Notes under the pieces: model-generated
Seen by the model: only the letters and a program-made list of their open reading frames with translations
What the model was told of the DNA's origin: nothing
Databases searched by the model: none
Program-made: the position numbers and the translations under genes
DNA from: Tanypteryx hageni
Lineage: Eukaryota; Arthropoda; Insecta; Odonata; Petaluridae
Length of the DNA: 64,000 nucleotides
Reading direction: 5' to 3'
Assembly: GCA_028673005.1 (NCBI GenBank)
Contig: CM054117.1
Location: 33,576,561-33,640,560 of the forward strand
Shown: one piece after another, positions 34,896-45,005 of the stretch
Layout: every line of letters begins with the position of its first letter
Position numbering within the stretch: the stretch's first letter is position 1

Positions 34896-36162
34896 ACCGC
34901 AGGCAAACATCCACACCAATAAGGGGCGCTTGAAAAACCTGCCAAACCTACTGACAGTATTATTTAAAGATTGAGAGTATCTGCGCAACGAAATACACAT
35001 AAACACAGCTATTCATACAAACTTACAAAAACATATACTATATACGTACGCATATAGACGACAATAACGAGATGTGTGCTGGAAAACAGACTGATATACA
35101 TATGTATTTATATGCGTGTATATTTAAAGGAGAGGAAAATCGAGATAGGGTGAGGACGCGGAATATCTGAGAGGTCAAAAAGCGAAGAGGTTTTGAGGTA
35201 AGGAGAGAGAGAGAGAGAGAGAGAGAGAGTGAGGGAGAGGTGGGAAAGGATGAGGGGAAGTGGGAATAAGGGGCGCGAGCCACGCGGCCGACCAAGTGGC
35301 AAATGGCTCTGGTCTTCCTCTTCTCTTTTCGACCGCTTCGCGAGTGAGAGAGAGAGGGAGGAGTGGGAGAGAGGAGGAGAGAGAGGGAGTGAGGAGGTCG
35401 ACTCGGCTCGCATAGTCGAGATCTCTCTGGCCCGTTGTTGCTGTTCACCGGTTTGGTTACGGGCGTGCGGTTACTGGCGCCCTTAGCCGAGACACACGTC
35501 TTGAAGGTAAATCACCCATGGGGAGGGAGGAGGGAATAAAAAAAGGGGTGAGGAGAGGTAGGTGGGTGGAAAATAAAAAAAAGGAAGGAAGGAAGAAGGA
35601 GTTAAGCTTTTCGAGAGAGAGAAAAAAATAAGGAGCCAGGTGAACCTGGAGGAAAATTCCGCGCCTCGCGACGCTCGTGTTTTGTTCTTTTGAAAACCGC
35701 GACACTCCGTATTTCATTTTTTTTCGTCCTTCGGAGGAAAGGAGGAGGAGGCGAATCCTATTATATCTCGAAAAAATTAAAGCAATTCCTTGCGGGGACG
35801 CGGTCCTTCTTCCCTCTCTCGAGGACTTACACAGCGCGGCGCTTTAATGGCAATTGTGTGACAATCTAATCCTTGGTTGCTTGCCAGCTCGGTTGATTAC
35901 CGGCTCTGCCACGGCGAATAAGAAACAATGTGTCGTGGGTGTCACAGCAGAAAATGATTCGATAACACGAGGTGGAGTGTAATTTTCATACATTTTGTTC
36001 CGTTTTTTTAACGACGTCGTTACCATCAAAACAAAACTGTCCTTAAGTGTTTTTCCTCACTTATTTTCCGGAGATATTCACACGACGATACTCTTCAGTA
36101 ACATAGGCAAACTCTCACACACGCATACATGAAAAGTACATATTACTACGTATAAATATATG
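34896..36162. other. Noncoding stretch upstream of the candidate promoter, GA-rich
   Basis: GA dinucleotide runs at 35203-35230 and 35345-35400 would bind GAGA-factor-type proteins. A GC-rich segment at 35400-35506 ends at an AAG/GTAAAT donor-like site, but no initiator is positioned correctly and I do not call an exon. Purine-rich sequence continues to about 35630. Confidence 0.4.
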
Positions 36163-36331
36163 CAGAAAAACCTCGACAATGCGAAATTGGTTAATGCAAA
36201 ACAATCGTTTATAAAAATTATACTTCAGTCCCCAGCAAAAACGAAGGCATTTGTTGCTAATTATAGCGACCTCGTCGTTACAAATAATGAAAATTTGTCC
36301 CTTTAAAGTTTGCATTAACGAGATTATACTG
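36163..36331. mobile_element. pogo/Tigger-like MITE, 169 bp
   Basis: The left end is CAGAAAAACCTCGACAATGCG; the right end, inward, is CAGTATAATCTCGTTAATGC. CAGT-AACCTCG-TTAATGCG ends are characteristic of pogo/Tigger elements of the Tc1-mariner group. TA follows the right end; at the left the expected TA is offset by two bases. No transposase. Confidence 0.7.
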
Positions 36332-36631
36332 TAGTATCTTGCCTGAGTCTGGCATCTTGAAAGGGTTATTTAACTCGCTTACGGAAAAAATAGCGCAGTT
36401 TATCGCGTCGAATATATACAACCCATTCTTTTCCCCCTCTTTCTTGATTTGATTCGCCGACTACTGCGAATCGATACCTCAATCTCCTCCCTATTATTTT
36501 AGAAATTCACGTCTTTTTTTTAGATTCGCTTCCCCTTTCTCCGAAGACCATCCAAGAAGCACTTTCCCTCTTTCTTTCTTTCTCTCTTGCCATCCGTTCT
36601 CGACCGTAGTCGTGCAGCGAAGGAGTCTCGG

Positions 36632-36842
36632 GATTGGCCGGGTTGGTTTCGGAGGGGTGGGACCTCTCTCTCTCTCTCTCTCCCTTCCCCTTTTACTCCC
36701 TCCCTCTCTCTCTCTCTCTTCCACCCTCCCTCTCCTCCTTCCCCTCCCCTCTCCCCCTCCACCCACCCCAACTCCTACTTCGTGAACTTCGCTCCGCGAG
36801 AGCCAAGTCAGTCGTCCGAGTGTAGTGGGCGAGGTTGGTCGT
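36632..36842 (+). promoter_or_regulatory. Candidate TATA-less core promoter: CCAAT box, CT tract, Inr, DPE
   Basis: The initiator TCAGTC at 36808-36813 matches the arthropod consensus and puts +1 at 36810. GGTCGT at 36837-36842 matches the downstream promoter element RGWYVT, starting at exactly +28, the spacing TFIID requires. No TATA box lies at -30. Upstream are CT-dinucleotide runs at 36665-36720 (GAGA-factor type) and an inverted CCAAT box (GATTGG, about 36631-36636). Together this is the layout of a regulated Inr/DPE promoter. The motifs are seen directly; the promoter activity is inferred. Confidence 0.55.
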
Positions 36843-37341
36843 GTTGTAACGCCGCAGCGGAATACATACAGACACACATATAAGAGGCGCGGATCATAAG
36901 AAAGATAGACCTGGAAAAGGATTTTTTTTTAAATTGTGCTGCGATTTACATAAATTTTCGCACGTGTAGTTTTGTTTGTTTTTTTTCCTGTTGGGTGCTC
37001 GGTACGATTCGCTTTCACGTAACCTTCTCTTATCTTTTCTACCGAAGAAAGTTTTATTTTTTCTCCTACTCCTAGTCTTGCGCCGGAGAAGAGGTGGGGA
37101 AAGGGACGATGGGAGTTTAGGAAAAAAAAATTTCGTAGCTTAAAACGGATTAAAAACGGGCGCGTTATTTGGCGCGCGCGCGCTCATCTTTCCCCTCCCC
37201 TTTCCACCCGCCAAATAATCCTCCCCGCAAAAAACGTTTTTAGGTCCATCTTCTTCCCCTCTACTTAATCTGCCTTCCTGTCTACGCCGGGAAACCAACT
37301 TCGGAGATGATGGAAAGAGCGGACGGGAAGTCTGCGTGCAG
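36810..37341 (+). other. Candidate first exon with 5' UTR
   Basis: It runs from the inferred transcription start to a strong splice donor, CAG/GTGAGT, at 37341/37342. The leader is about 497 nt and carries a single tiny upstream frame (ATG GGA GTT stop, 37109-37120). There is a good ATG near the 3' end. GC content and CpG are clearly higher than in the flanking AT-rich DNA. Transcript evidence is needed to accept it. Confidence 0.45.
37307..37341 (+). CDS. Candidate first coding segment of an unidentified spliced gene
   Basis: Two ATGs in tandem at 37307 and 37310 are in the same frame. The second sits in a strong initiation context (A at -3, G at +4). An in-frame TAG at 37241 closes the frame upstream. 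The segment encodes MMERADGKSAC and ends with two bases of a split codon at the GTGAGT donor (phase 2). The exon at 44885-45005 supplies the third base and stays open for 40 codons in that phase. No domain can be recognised in so short a piece. It could also be untranslated leader with the real start further downstream. The downstream gene, if any, is unknown. Confidence 0.35.
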
Positions 37342-39054
37342 GTGAGTCGGCGACAAGAGTCGTCTTCAAAACGTTCTCTCGCATATTTCGTTCGTGTTGT
37401 GTTTGTGTGTCGGTTTTTAGGACGCGGGTGACTTCCTCGGAAGCGTGAATTTTTGTTTTCGATGCCTGAGAAAGGAAGCCTGATTTCGCGTCGTTTTTTC
37501 TTCTCGGGCCCTCTGTTCGAACGTTCTGCGATTTCCACTGGCTCGTGCATCGCGGCGGGGGTGTAGTTCCATCTGTTCCGCAGCGTACTATTATATTAAG
37601 TTTCTTGGGTCGGGATGAAAATCGTTCGGTTTAGTTAACTATTCCTGTTGCCCAGTCACGATGCGGCGCATCTTGTTTTTCATGGCATCGTTATGGCAAC
37701 TGGAGATACCAATTCAATTCCAGGTTCTGCGGTGCTTAATTATCTTGGCTTCGTTTCTGTAGCCATGAGACGACAATGGGTAGTTATCTATCTCACGTTT
37801 TTTTATGATTTTAAAATGTAATTTTTGGATGGTACGACATGAGTGACGAATGGTTACTGAGGAATTACTCCGTAAAGATAGTTGATATGGAAGCGATTTC
37901 GCACCTTTTAGTGAGTGATTTTAGATGAATCGTACACCTTTGCGTAATTTGGCGTTTCAGGGAAAATGAATGAATGCCTTGTTAAGGTTTCATGGAGTGC
38001 AGCATCTAAATGTCTATTTAGGTTCTCCACGATAACTTGACGAAAACATCGAGACATTTGCTACACCTGAAAAAAAACCCTTAAATTTGCTAATCAAATA
38101 ATTCGAGCGACAGGGTGGCCAACTTTCGGAATTATTTTTCGACGATTTTCCTTTGTGGCCGACGTAAACTCACCGCGGATTTTCATTGCAATTCGACTTT
38201 ACATCCCGTAAAATACGATCGATTCACCCTTTTTGAAAATCCCGTCGATAAATTTGACGTTCGATGGCCGCAAAACGTTTTCCAAAGCCTTTAAGCTGAG
38301 CGGTCGGTGGACGAGGCATTTAGCGACCGAATCGCTGTGTATCGTCGGCGAATGAGACGTCGGGCAACGGGGGTTCGAGAAGGCTGGCAGAGAGTGGGCC
38401 ATTTCCGCGGTCGGGTTCAGCGGTCTCAAAAGCGTAACCAAAAGTCGAGAATGATATTCAAGAAACTCGTCGCTTATTAATTCTCCAAGCATTTAAACTT
38501 ACGTAGGGGAAAAACGTCGACGTTTTTATGAATAACTAAAACTATTAATTATCGAATTTGCGGTTTAGGAAGGAGAGGGAGCGGGGAAGAAGTGGGACGA
38601 AGGCCTTGTTTGTTTGGATGCATGGTTCCCGTCGATAAATCGATCGTGGTTTCGTTTTTTTTCCCTCGCCAAAATCGAACGAAAACCGAAGCCCTGAACG
38701 ATGAAAGAAAAAACTGTTGAATAACCAATCTCATCCCTCGATTTTCGACGACAAAAATACGTCGAGAGGAATGTGTGGATCCTATGACAAAGAGGCAAAG
38801 CGATTCAATAGAGGGCACGGCGGCGGTGTTAATAAATGGGCAGCGATTATAAAAGAGAAGGGCTCGAAGCGGGCAAAAAAAACCTCTCTTAATTTAGAAG
38901 AGAGAGATACTCCCTCTCTATCTCTCTCGGGGGGTAATGGACAAGGCGTTGCCGGTCTGTAGGTCATGTTACAAACCTTTAAGGCACGATTCATCAAGCG
39001 GAAGGGTATTTCGCTCGAAGGATAAGGGAGTATGCATGTATGTGGGGGTATATA

Positions 39055-39145
39055 CATACACACGTGTGTGGTGTGTGTTTGTGTGTGTATATATATAAAT
39101 AAATAAATAAATATGTGTATGTATGTGTGCGTGCGCATGTATACA
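39055..39145 (+). repeat. Compound CA/TG, TA and TAAA microsatellite
   Basis: ACACACGTGTGTGGTGTGTG followed by TATATATA, AAATAAATAAATAAATA and TGTATGTATGTGTG. Frames across it are repeat products. Confidence 0.9.
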
Positions 39146-41072
39146 TAACACACATAAATTACTCCTCCCGGCGTATCGGAAATTAATAGTTATGAATATC
39201 CCTATATCCCTCCCTCTTTTTAATTAACCCCTTTTTGTCCTATAACCTATAACGAATTAATAGCGCTCTTCAATGATTACCTTAAGTGGGTATCTAAATA
39301 TTTGGCGAGACATTTTTTCGCACTTTTACTGGAGCACTTCTATTCCAAAACGTTCGAAATCCCGTTCCAGCCGCCCCGATTTTTTTTTCTCTCTCTCTCT
39401 CTCCGTTTATTATTTTTTTCGCGCGGAGATAAAGCGTTGTTCTTTTTTTTTGGTCGTTGGGCTCCGTAGAGGGAGAAAGAGAGAGAGAGAGAGGAGGCGG
39501 ATCCTTAAAGGGAGGCCTGAGAAAAACGTCTTAATTGTTCTTTACGAGTTGCGCGGTCGGCATTAAAAAAAGTTGCTGTTTCACGAATTTAATTAACCGG
39601 ACCCCGACTTTCAAAAAACGAACAAACTAGACAGGAGGAGGGATGGGTGGGAGGATGGTGGAGGGGGAGGAGTGACTTTTAATAGTACAGAGAGAGAGAG
39701 AGAGAGAGTGAAATGAGAAGCTCCAGTTTTGAAGACGGGTGAGGAGGCTGCTCGCTTCGGTAAAAATGAGCAAAACGATAATGCATAAGCACTTTATTTC
39801 GAAGCCTAAGATATTTTCGGGGGATTGGGATACAATGTTTGGACGGGCAAGAAAATAAAAAAAATACACCGTATAATAAACATGGTGCTGTAATATATGC
39901 GCTAACTTCGGATTTATTTTTTTATTTCAAGATTAACTTGGCAGGTAGTTAGTAATCCTCTTGCGTCCATTTTGGTGGAATACACGTCGGATTTTATTTC
40001 GGTGACGGAATTTTGTTTCTGGGTTTCTTGCGTGTTTTTTATTTACTATAAAAAAGGAGCCTAGTTTGTTTTGGAAATGAATACAAAATTAATCAACTGG
40101 ATTAAATTTAATATTATGTGGTACCCATGCTACGGCACGCCCAATAAGTGATAATATTTCCTCGAAGAAAAGCAAATGTTTTACATTTTTAATTTCGAAG
40201 GCCATAGAGATCAAACGCATAAATCAATCGAAAGAACTTTTATGAAGGTTTACGTCTTTCTCTTTTCCTGGTAACTATTATTTGTCATTTCCAATTTAGC
40301 GATTACATAAATAATAAATTAAGTAGATCCATAATTAAGTTGGCAAGACTTGATAAACATTTCGTTAACAAAATGGTCATATTCAGGGGGATTCTAATAT
40401 GGTAGATTATCTTTTTTAGAATCAACTATCGGCGAAGCGTCATTGATGACGGCTTCTTTGTAGCCTAAGGGCGCTTCTGGTTTTAGGATTCTAGGTAAAG
40501 GATTTTTCCAATTATCTTGCAATCATATAATAAATATAGTAAAGCGTAATGTAATTGAAGGGAACTATTATTTTTATGGCCAATTGTTTCTCATAAAAAT
40601 AATTAACTAAAAAGTCGAAGGAGCTTCAAGTTTTGAGTACGTTACAACTCATTGACAAAGCCAGGTCCTTTCCTGATTATTTATCCTTCAAAATTTTTAT
40701 CATTGTCAAAGAATTAGGAATAGGAAAATAACGGCATAAACACCTTAAACTCGTAGGAGCTACACCTATGAGTATTTGTCTTCTCGCCCTACCAAAGATG
40801 TATGAACAAGATATTTTTTTATTCTTGTCGCTATCGTTACGTCGATATCTTCCGCTAGCTATCCTCTCCGCTGTTTCATTTTGATTTTATATTGCCCAAT
40901 TTAAAAGAATTATCGATGCTTTAAATCCGTGAAATTCAATGACACATAACGTATGGCGACGTCTATAGAGGGTTCTATAAAAACCTATCGTATGTTCTCC
41001 TTTTCAAAGTAGGTATTTAAATTTGTTCCGCCAAAAGATTTATATGCGCATGCATTCAAATCAGTGTAAAAT

Positions 41073-41073
<1 letters not shown>

Positions 41074-41154
<81 letters not shown>
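41074..41154 (+). repeat. TG/TA compound microsatellite
   Basis: A TG run (41074-41085) followed by about 34 TA units. Very similar in build to the one at 22526-22598. The alternating Tyr-Ile frames are repeat products. Confidence 0.97.
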
Positions 41155-41156
<2 letters not shown>

Positions 41157-42481
41157 GAAGTTCGCATGAAGTATGTCCATATGTACCACTGCGCCGACGT
41201 GAAAATAAGGTCCACGATTCATCATCGGAAAACCATAACGGGTATGGCGTTAAGTGTGGACGTAATAAAAATATTAGCCTACCTTTCGTGATTAATGACA
41301 TTCCAGAGAAGTTTCGCGCGTGGATTTTAAATCTTCCGACGTTCTTTGCACGCCTCCTAAACAGAAATTACGTTTCCCCGCGGTGCGGCCTTGTGTGTGT
41401 GCGCGCGTCTCTCTTTTGCGCTCGGCGACTCGCGGAATCAAATTTCGATGCTAAAAAAATCCGAAAAGATGGATGTAACGTTGGGAGGAAATAGGAAACG
41501 TTATCCTCGAGGTGTTGATTTCCAAAAGAAAAAGTGGGATCCTCTTGTAAATGCAATTAGATGCGAAGAAAGGTAAGATGAAGTTTAATTCCCATTCATA
41601 GGGAAACGAAAACAAACGACTGCTATACTGGAATATAGATAATAGATTAAGGGAATTTTGGAAAATTAGTTCAAGACGATTGCTCTATATGTATGTGTAT
41701 TATGTGCGTATATACATATACACAGAATCGGATATATATATATATCGATAAAAACTCTATTGGTCCATAGAAATAAGTTAGGCGTTATGGATTCACGAAA
41801 GAATTATTACGTAATGTTTCGGTGCAAATTCTTTATTTATAATCTTTTTTGGACAAGTGATTTATCAATTTTTATAATGCGACGCTTGTTTATTTTCATC
41901 ATTTTCGTCATTTAACGGTAAGTCGAAACGTGGATTACAGTTATGTCTGAAAGTTCCATGTCTTCTTCTACTCTCCGAAAATACTGCCCACGCAAAGTGA
42001 GTTCAAGACGTTTTTAAGACCTAAAAAAAAATTAAACCCCAGAAAGAAAACGTGACGCTTTACATTGTTTGCGGCGGTGAGGGAAAAATACATTTTTTCC
42101 TCTTCCCTAAATAACACACATTTCCGTTTTGGGAGATTGGCAATTTGCGGTCTGGGAGTCAGCCGGGCCACCGCCTCGTTCCACTCCCCTTTTCACCATT
42201 TGATGCGTCGAATTGAAGCCTACTACGCGAGTTAATCCGGAGCTATGCCCCTATATAAAAATCCCCTCCTCCCCTTACCTCCTTTCCTTCCCTCACCTCT
42301 CTCTACCTTTTAGAAAAATCCCAACTACGCAACTGGTTCTGGTCGGTTATTTTTTATTACCCTTTTTTAAAATACTCAATGCCTACTTTTTTTGTAGCGC
42401 GCGTAAAGGACGCATAGCTCGGGAGAAGAGAGAAATGGTCCAGTAGGTGTCTGCGAGAGAGTAGGCACGGGGAGGGAGGGG

Positions 42482-42795
42482 GAGGAGTTGGAAGGGACGG
42501 GAGGAGGAGTTGGGAGGGGAGGGAGGAGTTGGAAAGAACGGGAAGAGTTGGAAGGGGAGGGAGGAGTTGGAAAGGGAGAGAGGAGTTGGAAAGGGAGGGA
42601 AGAGTTGGAAGGGGAGGGAGAAGTTGGAAGGGGAGGGAGAAGTTGGAAGGTACGGGAGGAGTAGTTGTAAGGGGAGGGAGAAGTTGGAAGGGACGGGAGA
42701 AGTTGGAAGGGGGAGGGAGGAGTTGGAAGGTGGAGGAAAAAGTTGGAAGGGGAGGGAGGAGTTGGAAGGGAGAGGGAAAAGTTGGAAAGGGGAAA
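42482..42795 (+). repeat. Minisatellite, about 20-bp GGGAGGAGTTGGAAGG unit
   Basis: At least fourteen imperfect tandem copies of GGGAGGAGTTGGAAGGGGA with G/A and GGAAG/GGACG variants. The 110-codon + and 160/166-codon - frames are repeat-encoded (Glu/Lys/Gly or Ser/Pro/Phe) and not genes. Confidence 0.93.
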
Positions 42796-43362
42796 GGATG
42801 GGAGTGATAAGTTGGACCTGGAGGGAAGGAGTGGAGAGGTAGGAGGTGAGTGGATCATGAGAGGAGGTGGGAGAGGGAAGCAAGAGGTGGGATCGCTGCC
42901 CCGGCGGGTGCCCAGTCTGGCCTTGAGGGTTGTTTAACGTGAGGGGGCGGTGTGGGAGGAATGGATGGAAGGGGTTTGGGGTGGGGGAAGTCTGGTCGAA
43001 TGCGGGAGGGAGTAAGGAGGAGGAGGAGGCGCTCCGCCCGCCGCACCCACTGCTCCATCTCCGATCGCCCCCTTCTTTCTTCCGCCCCCGAGGGGCAGAA
43101 AAAGAGGGAGATTTACGGGACAGTGGGGGCGGTAGTGAAGATGGTGGTTGGGCAGGCGCCTAAGGGGCTTGGTAGATCTTTTGCGGGTTCCGGTGCTTTG
43201 GTTTATCCATGAGAAGGAAGGAGGAGAAAGGGGGATTTTCTCTACGGAGTCTTAGCCGAATGGGATGATAGAGGAGTTAAAGACGTGGAGAGATTGGAAG
43301 AAAGAAAGAGACGGGAGAGTGCGTGAGAATTGGACTATTAAATGAAAGGAAGTTAAGAGAAA

Positions 43363-43403
43363 ATTCGTATACATGCATAACAATGTTATGCATGTATACG
43401 AAT
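43363..43403. repeat. 41-bp palindrome, perfect 20-bp arms, 1-nt centre
   Basis: ATTCGTATACATGCATAACA, a single A, then its exact reverse complement. Followed by a partial echo ATGCATACGCATAAC. No terminal repeat or target duplication of a known element surrounds it. Confidence 0.9.
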
Positions 43404-44244
43404 ATGCATACGCATAACAGGAATTTTAATTTTAAGGATGTAAAATTTTCGTGGAATTGAATCTGTCGAATAAAACACCATCATGAAAAATTGTCTCATT
43501 AAATTTCTTTATTTTGAAACAAGCATGTGTGTTACTAGAAACACTCATTGAAATAAAGAGTTTAAGGACTTGTATATTTTATTATGCGAATTTAAGTCAA
43601 GGTTTTCAAAGATTATGTTTATAAAACAGAGGAAAGATAAACATAAAAGACGAAACGACATAGATGGACTGTCACGTTTCTGGGAACTTGAACTTTAAAA
43701 TGTTATTAAGTCTCTCAACTATGGTGTGGAGAATTTCCAAAAACTTCTTGGATGCACTCCATCAAAACTTTTGCTTGGATACAAATCACGAATTGGATGA
43801 AAGCAGAAAGATGATGGAATAATCGGATGATGAAATTTTAATTTGCATTATTAAGAGTGAATGCGATGCATACATCCAGATGCGGCCATTTTTATCCATT
43901 TACTTTAAAGGCTCTTGACGTTTTCCGTTGGACAAAGAAACAACATGACAAAAAACAACTTGTGGATACTTTCAGTTAAAACAAATAGCAGCTTTGATTT
44001 TCCTTTGGAGACCATATCGATTCGTAAGTAAACAAGTCACTGCATATTGTAAATTAGAAATTTTATGTTAACAACGAAAGTTGTGCGAGTGACGAGAGAG
44101 AATGTCGCGGGAATATCAGGAAACCAGACCATACCCTTCCACCACACATCACCATTGTCTACATTCACGACGTTATCCAGGTTGCTGGGTAACACCATCA
44201 CTGTTTAAAAAACATCGGGCCAATATACTTACGATGTACAACTT

Positions 44245-44345
44245 TTAAAGGAAATGCCTCGACATGGCCGGGACTTGAACCCGGAACTCACACTGTGCTG
44301 GCCCCGCAACATCAACTCTTATCCACAAGACTCTACCTTGGTAAA
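44245..44345 (-). mobile_element. tRNA-derived SINE head
   Basis: On the - strand, box A TGGATAAGAGTTG is followed by a perfect T-arm, CCGGGTTCAAGTCCCGG, containing box B GGTTCAAGTCC. The positions that should form the acceptor stem do not pair, so a functional tRNA is unlikely. The SINE body would continue left to an unknown end. A second box B-like hairpin (GGGGTTCATCCCC, - strand) lies near 44395. Confidence 0.5.
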
Positions 44346-44884
44346 GTTTATGACTAAGACGACCTCCTACAAGTGTGTGCGAGATCCGGGGATGAACCCC
44401 ATCCTTCCATAATTTACATCCTATTGCACCTCGTTACGAACAGCATACTGAAAAGAGCAAGGTTTTTGTTCACGGTCGGCTGTTAAAGGAAAACGTGTTT
44501 AATTCAAAGCACAAACGGCTGGGAAATAAATAATCTCGAATGGAAACCAATAACCGCTTTAAATATATTTATCTTACAAAATCCAGCAGACGTTAAATAT
44601 ACTATGGGCAGAAAAAGGAGGAATTTTATGAGGTAATGCGGGAGACGGGTAGCGCGATGTGAGCGCAAAAAAATCAGGAAGCAAAAGAGCTCGAAGACTC
44701 GCGGAAAGTTATCGCGATCTCTCTCTCTGTGTGTTTGCTTAAGCGAGTCACGAATATGAGTTCGGTCAAAAATTTTCCGTTCCCTATTGCGCCCGCGTCT
44801 CCACGGTATTGTGTCGTCGTGTGCATCTCGCGGGATCTTGTACGGGGTCGTACGCCATCCCCCTCTATCTCTCTCTCTCCGCAG

Positions 44885-45005
44885 GATATTTGCAAAGACA
44901 AAATGCGATCATTTTCCGAGACGAGGCTCCGGAAAACATCTGTTCGGCCTTAATTCGACCCAGTTTTCAATCCCTGGGCCAATTTATTTCATGTGGGGAT
45001 CCGAC
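44885..45005 (+). CDS. Candidate internal coding exon, 121 bp, product unknown
   Basis: It is preceded by a long pyrimidine tract ending CTCTCTCTCCGCAG and followed by GAC/GTAAGT, both near-ideal splice signals. In the phase left by the exon ending at 37341 it is open for 40 codons, beginning IFAKTKCDHF after the split Arg codon and ending exactly on a codon boundary. A second phase is also open throughout (YLQRQNAIIFRDEAPEN...) and looks more protein-like, but would need a different upstream exon. The third phase has a stop. I recognise no domain in either reading. The exon could also be chance or untranslated. Confidence 0.33.

Larger units (their letters stand above)
37342..44884 (+). other. 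Candidate first intron, rich in simple repeats
   Basis: If the exon model holds, this is a 7.5-kb intron from GTGAGT to CCGCAG. It holds microsatellites, a 20-bp minisatellite, a long palindrome and a SINE fragment, listed separately. GC-rich pieces at 38200-38460 and 41380-41575 contain no credible coding exon. The latter ends at AAG/GTAAGA, but only a short unrecognised frame precedes it. No other gene is visible. Confidence 0.4.

Noticed and set aside
35380..35510. Alternative first exon ending at AAG/GTAAAT
   Set aside because: No initiator lies 28 bp upstream of the GGTTAC motif at 35455 and the donor is weaker. Kept only as GC-rich upstream sequence.
44245..44345. Possible tRNA gene on the - strand with perfect T-arm
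   Set aside because: Seven-base acceptor segments do not pair and the D-arm is not convincing. Treated as a SINE head.
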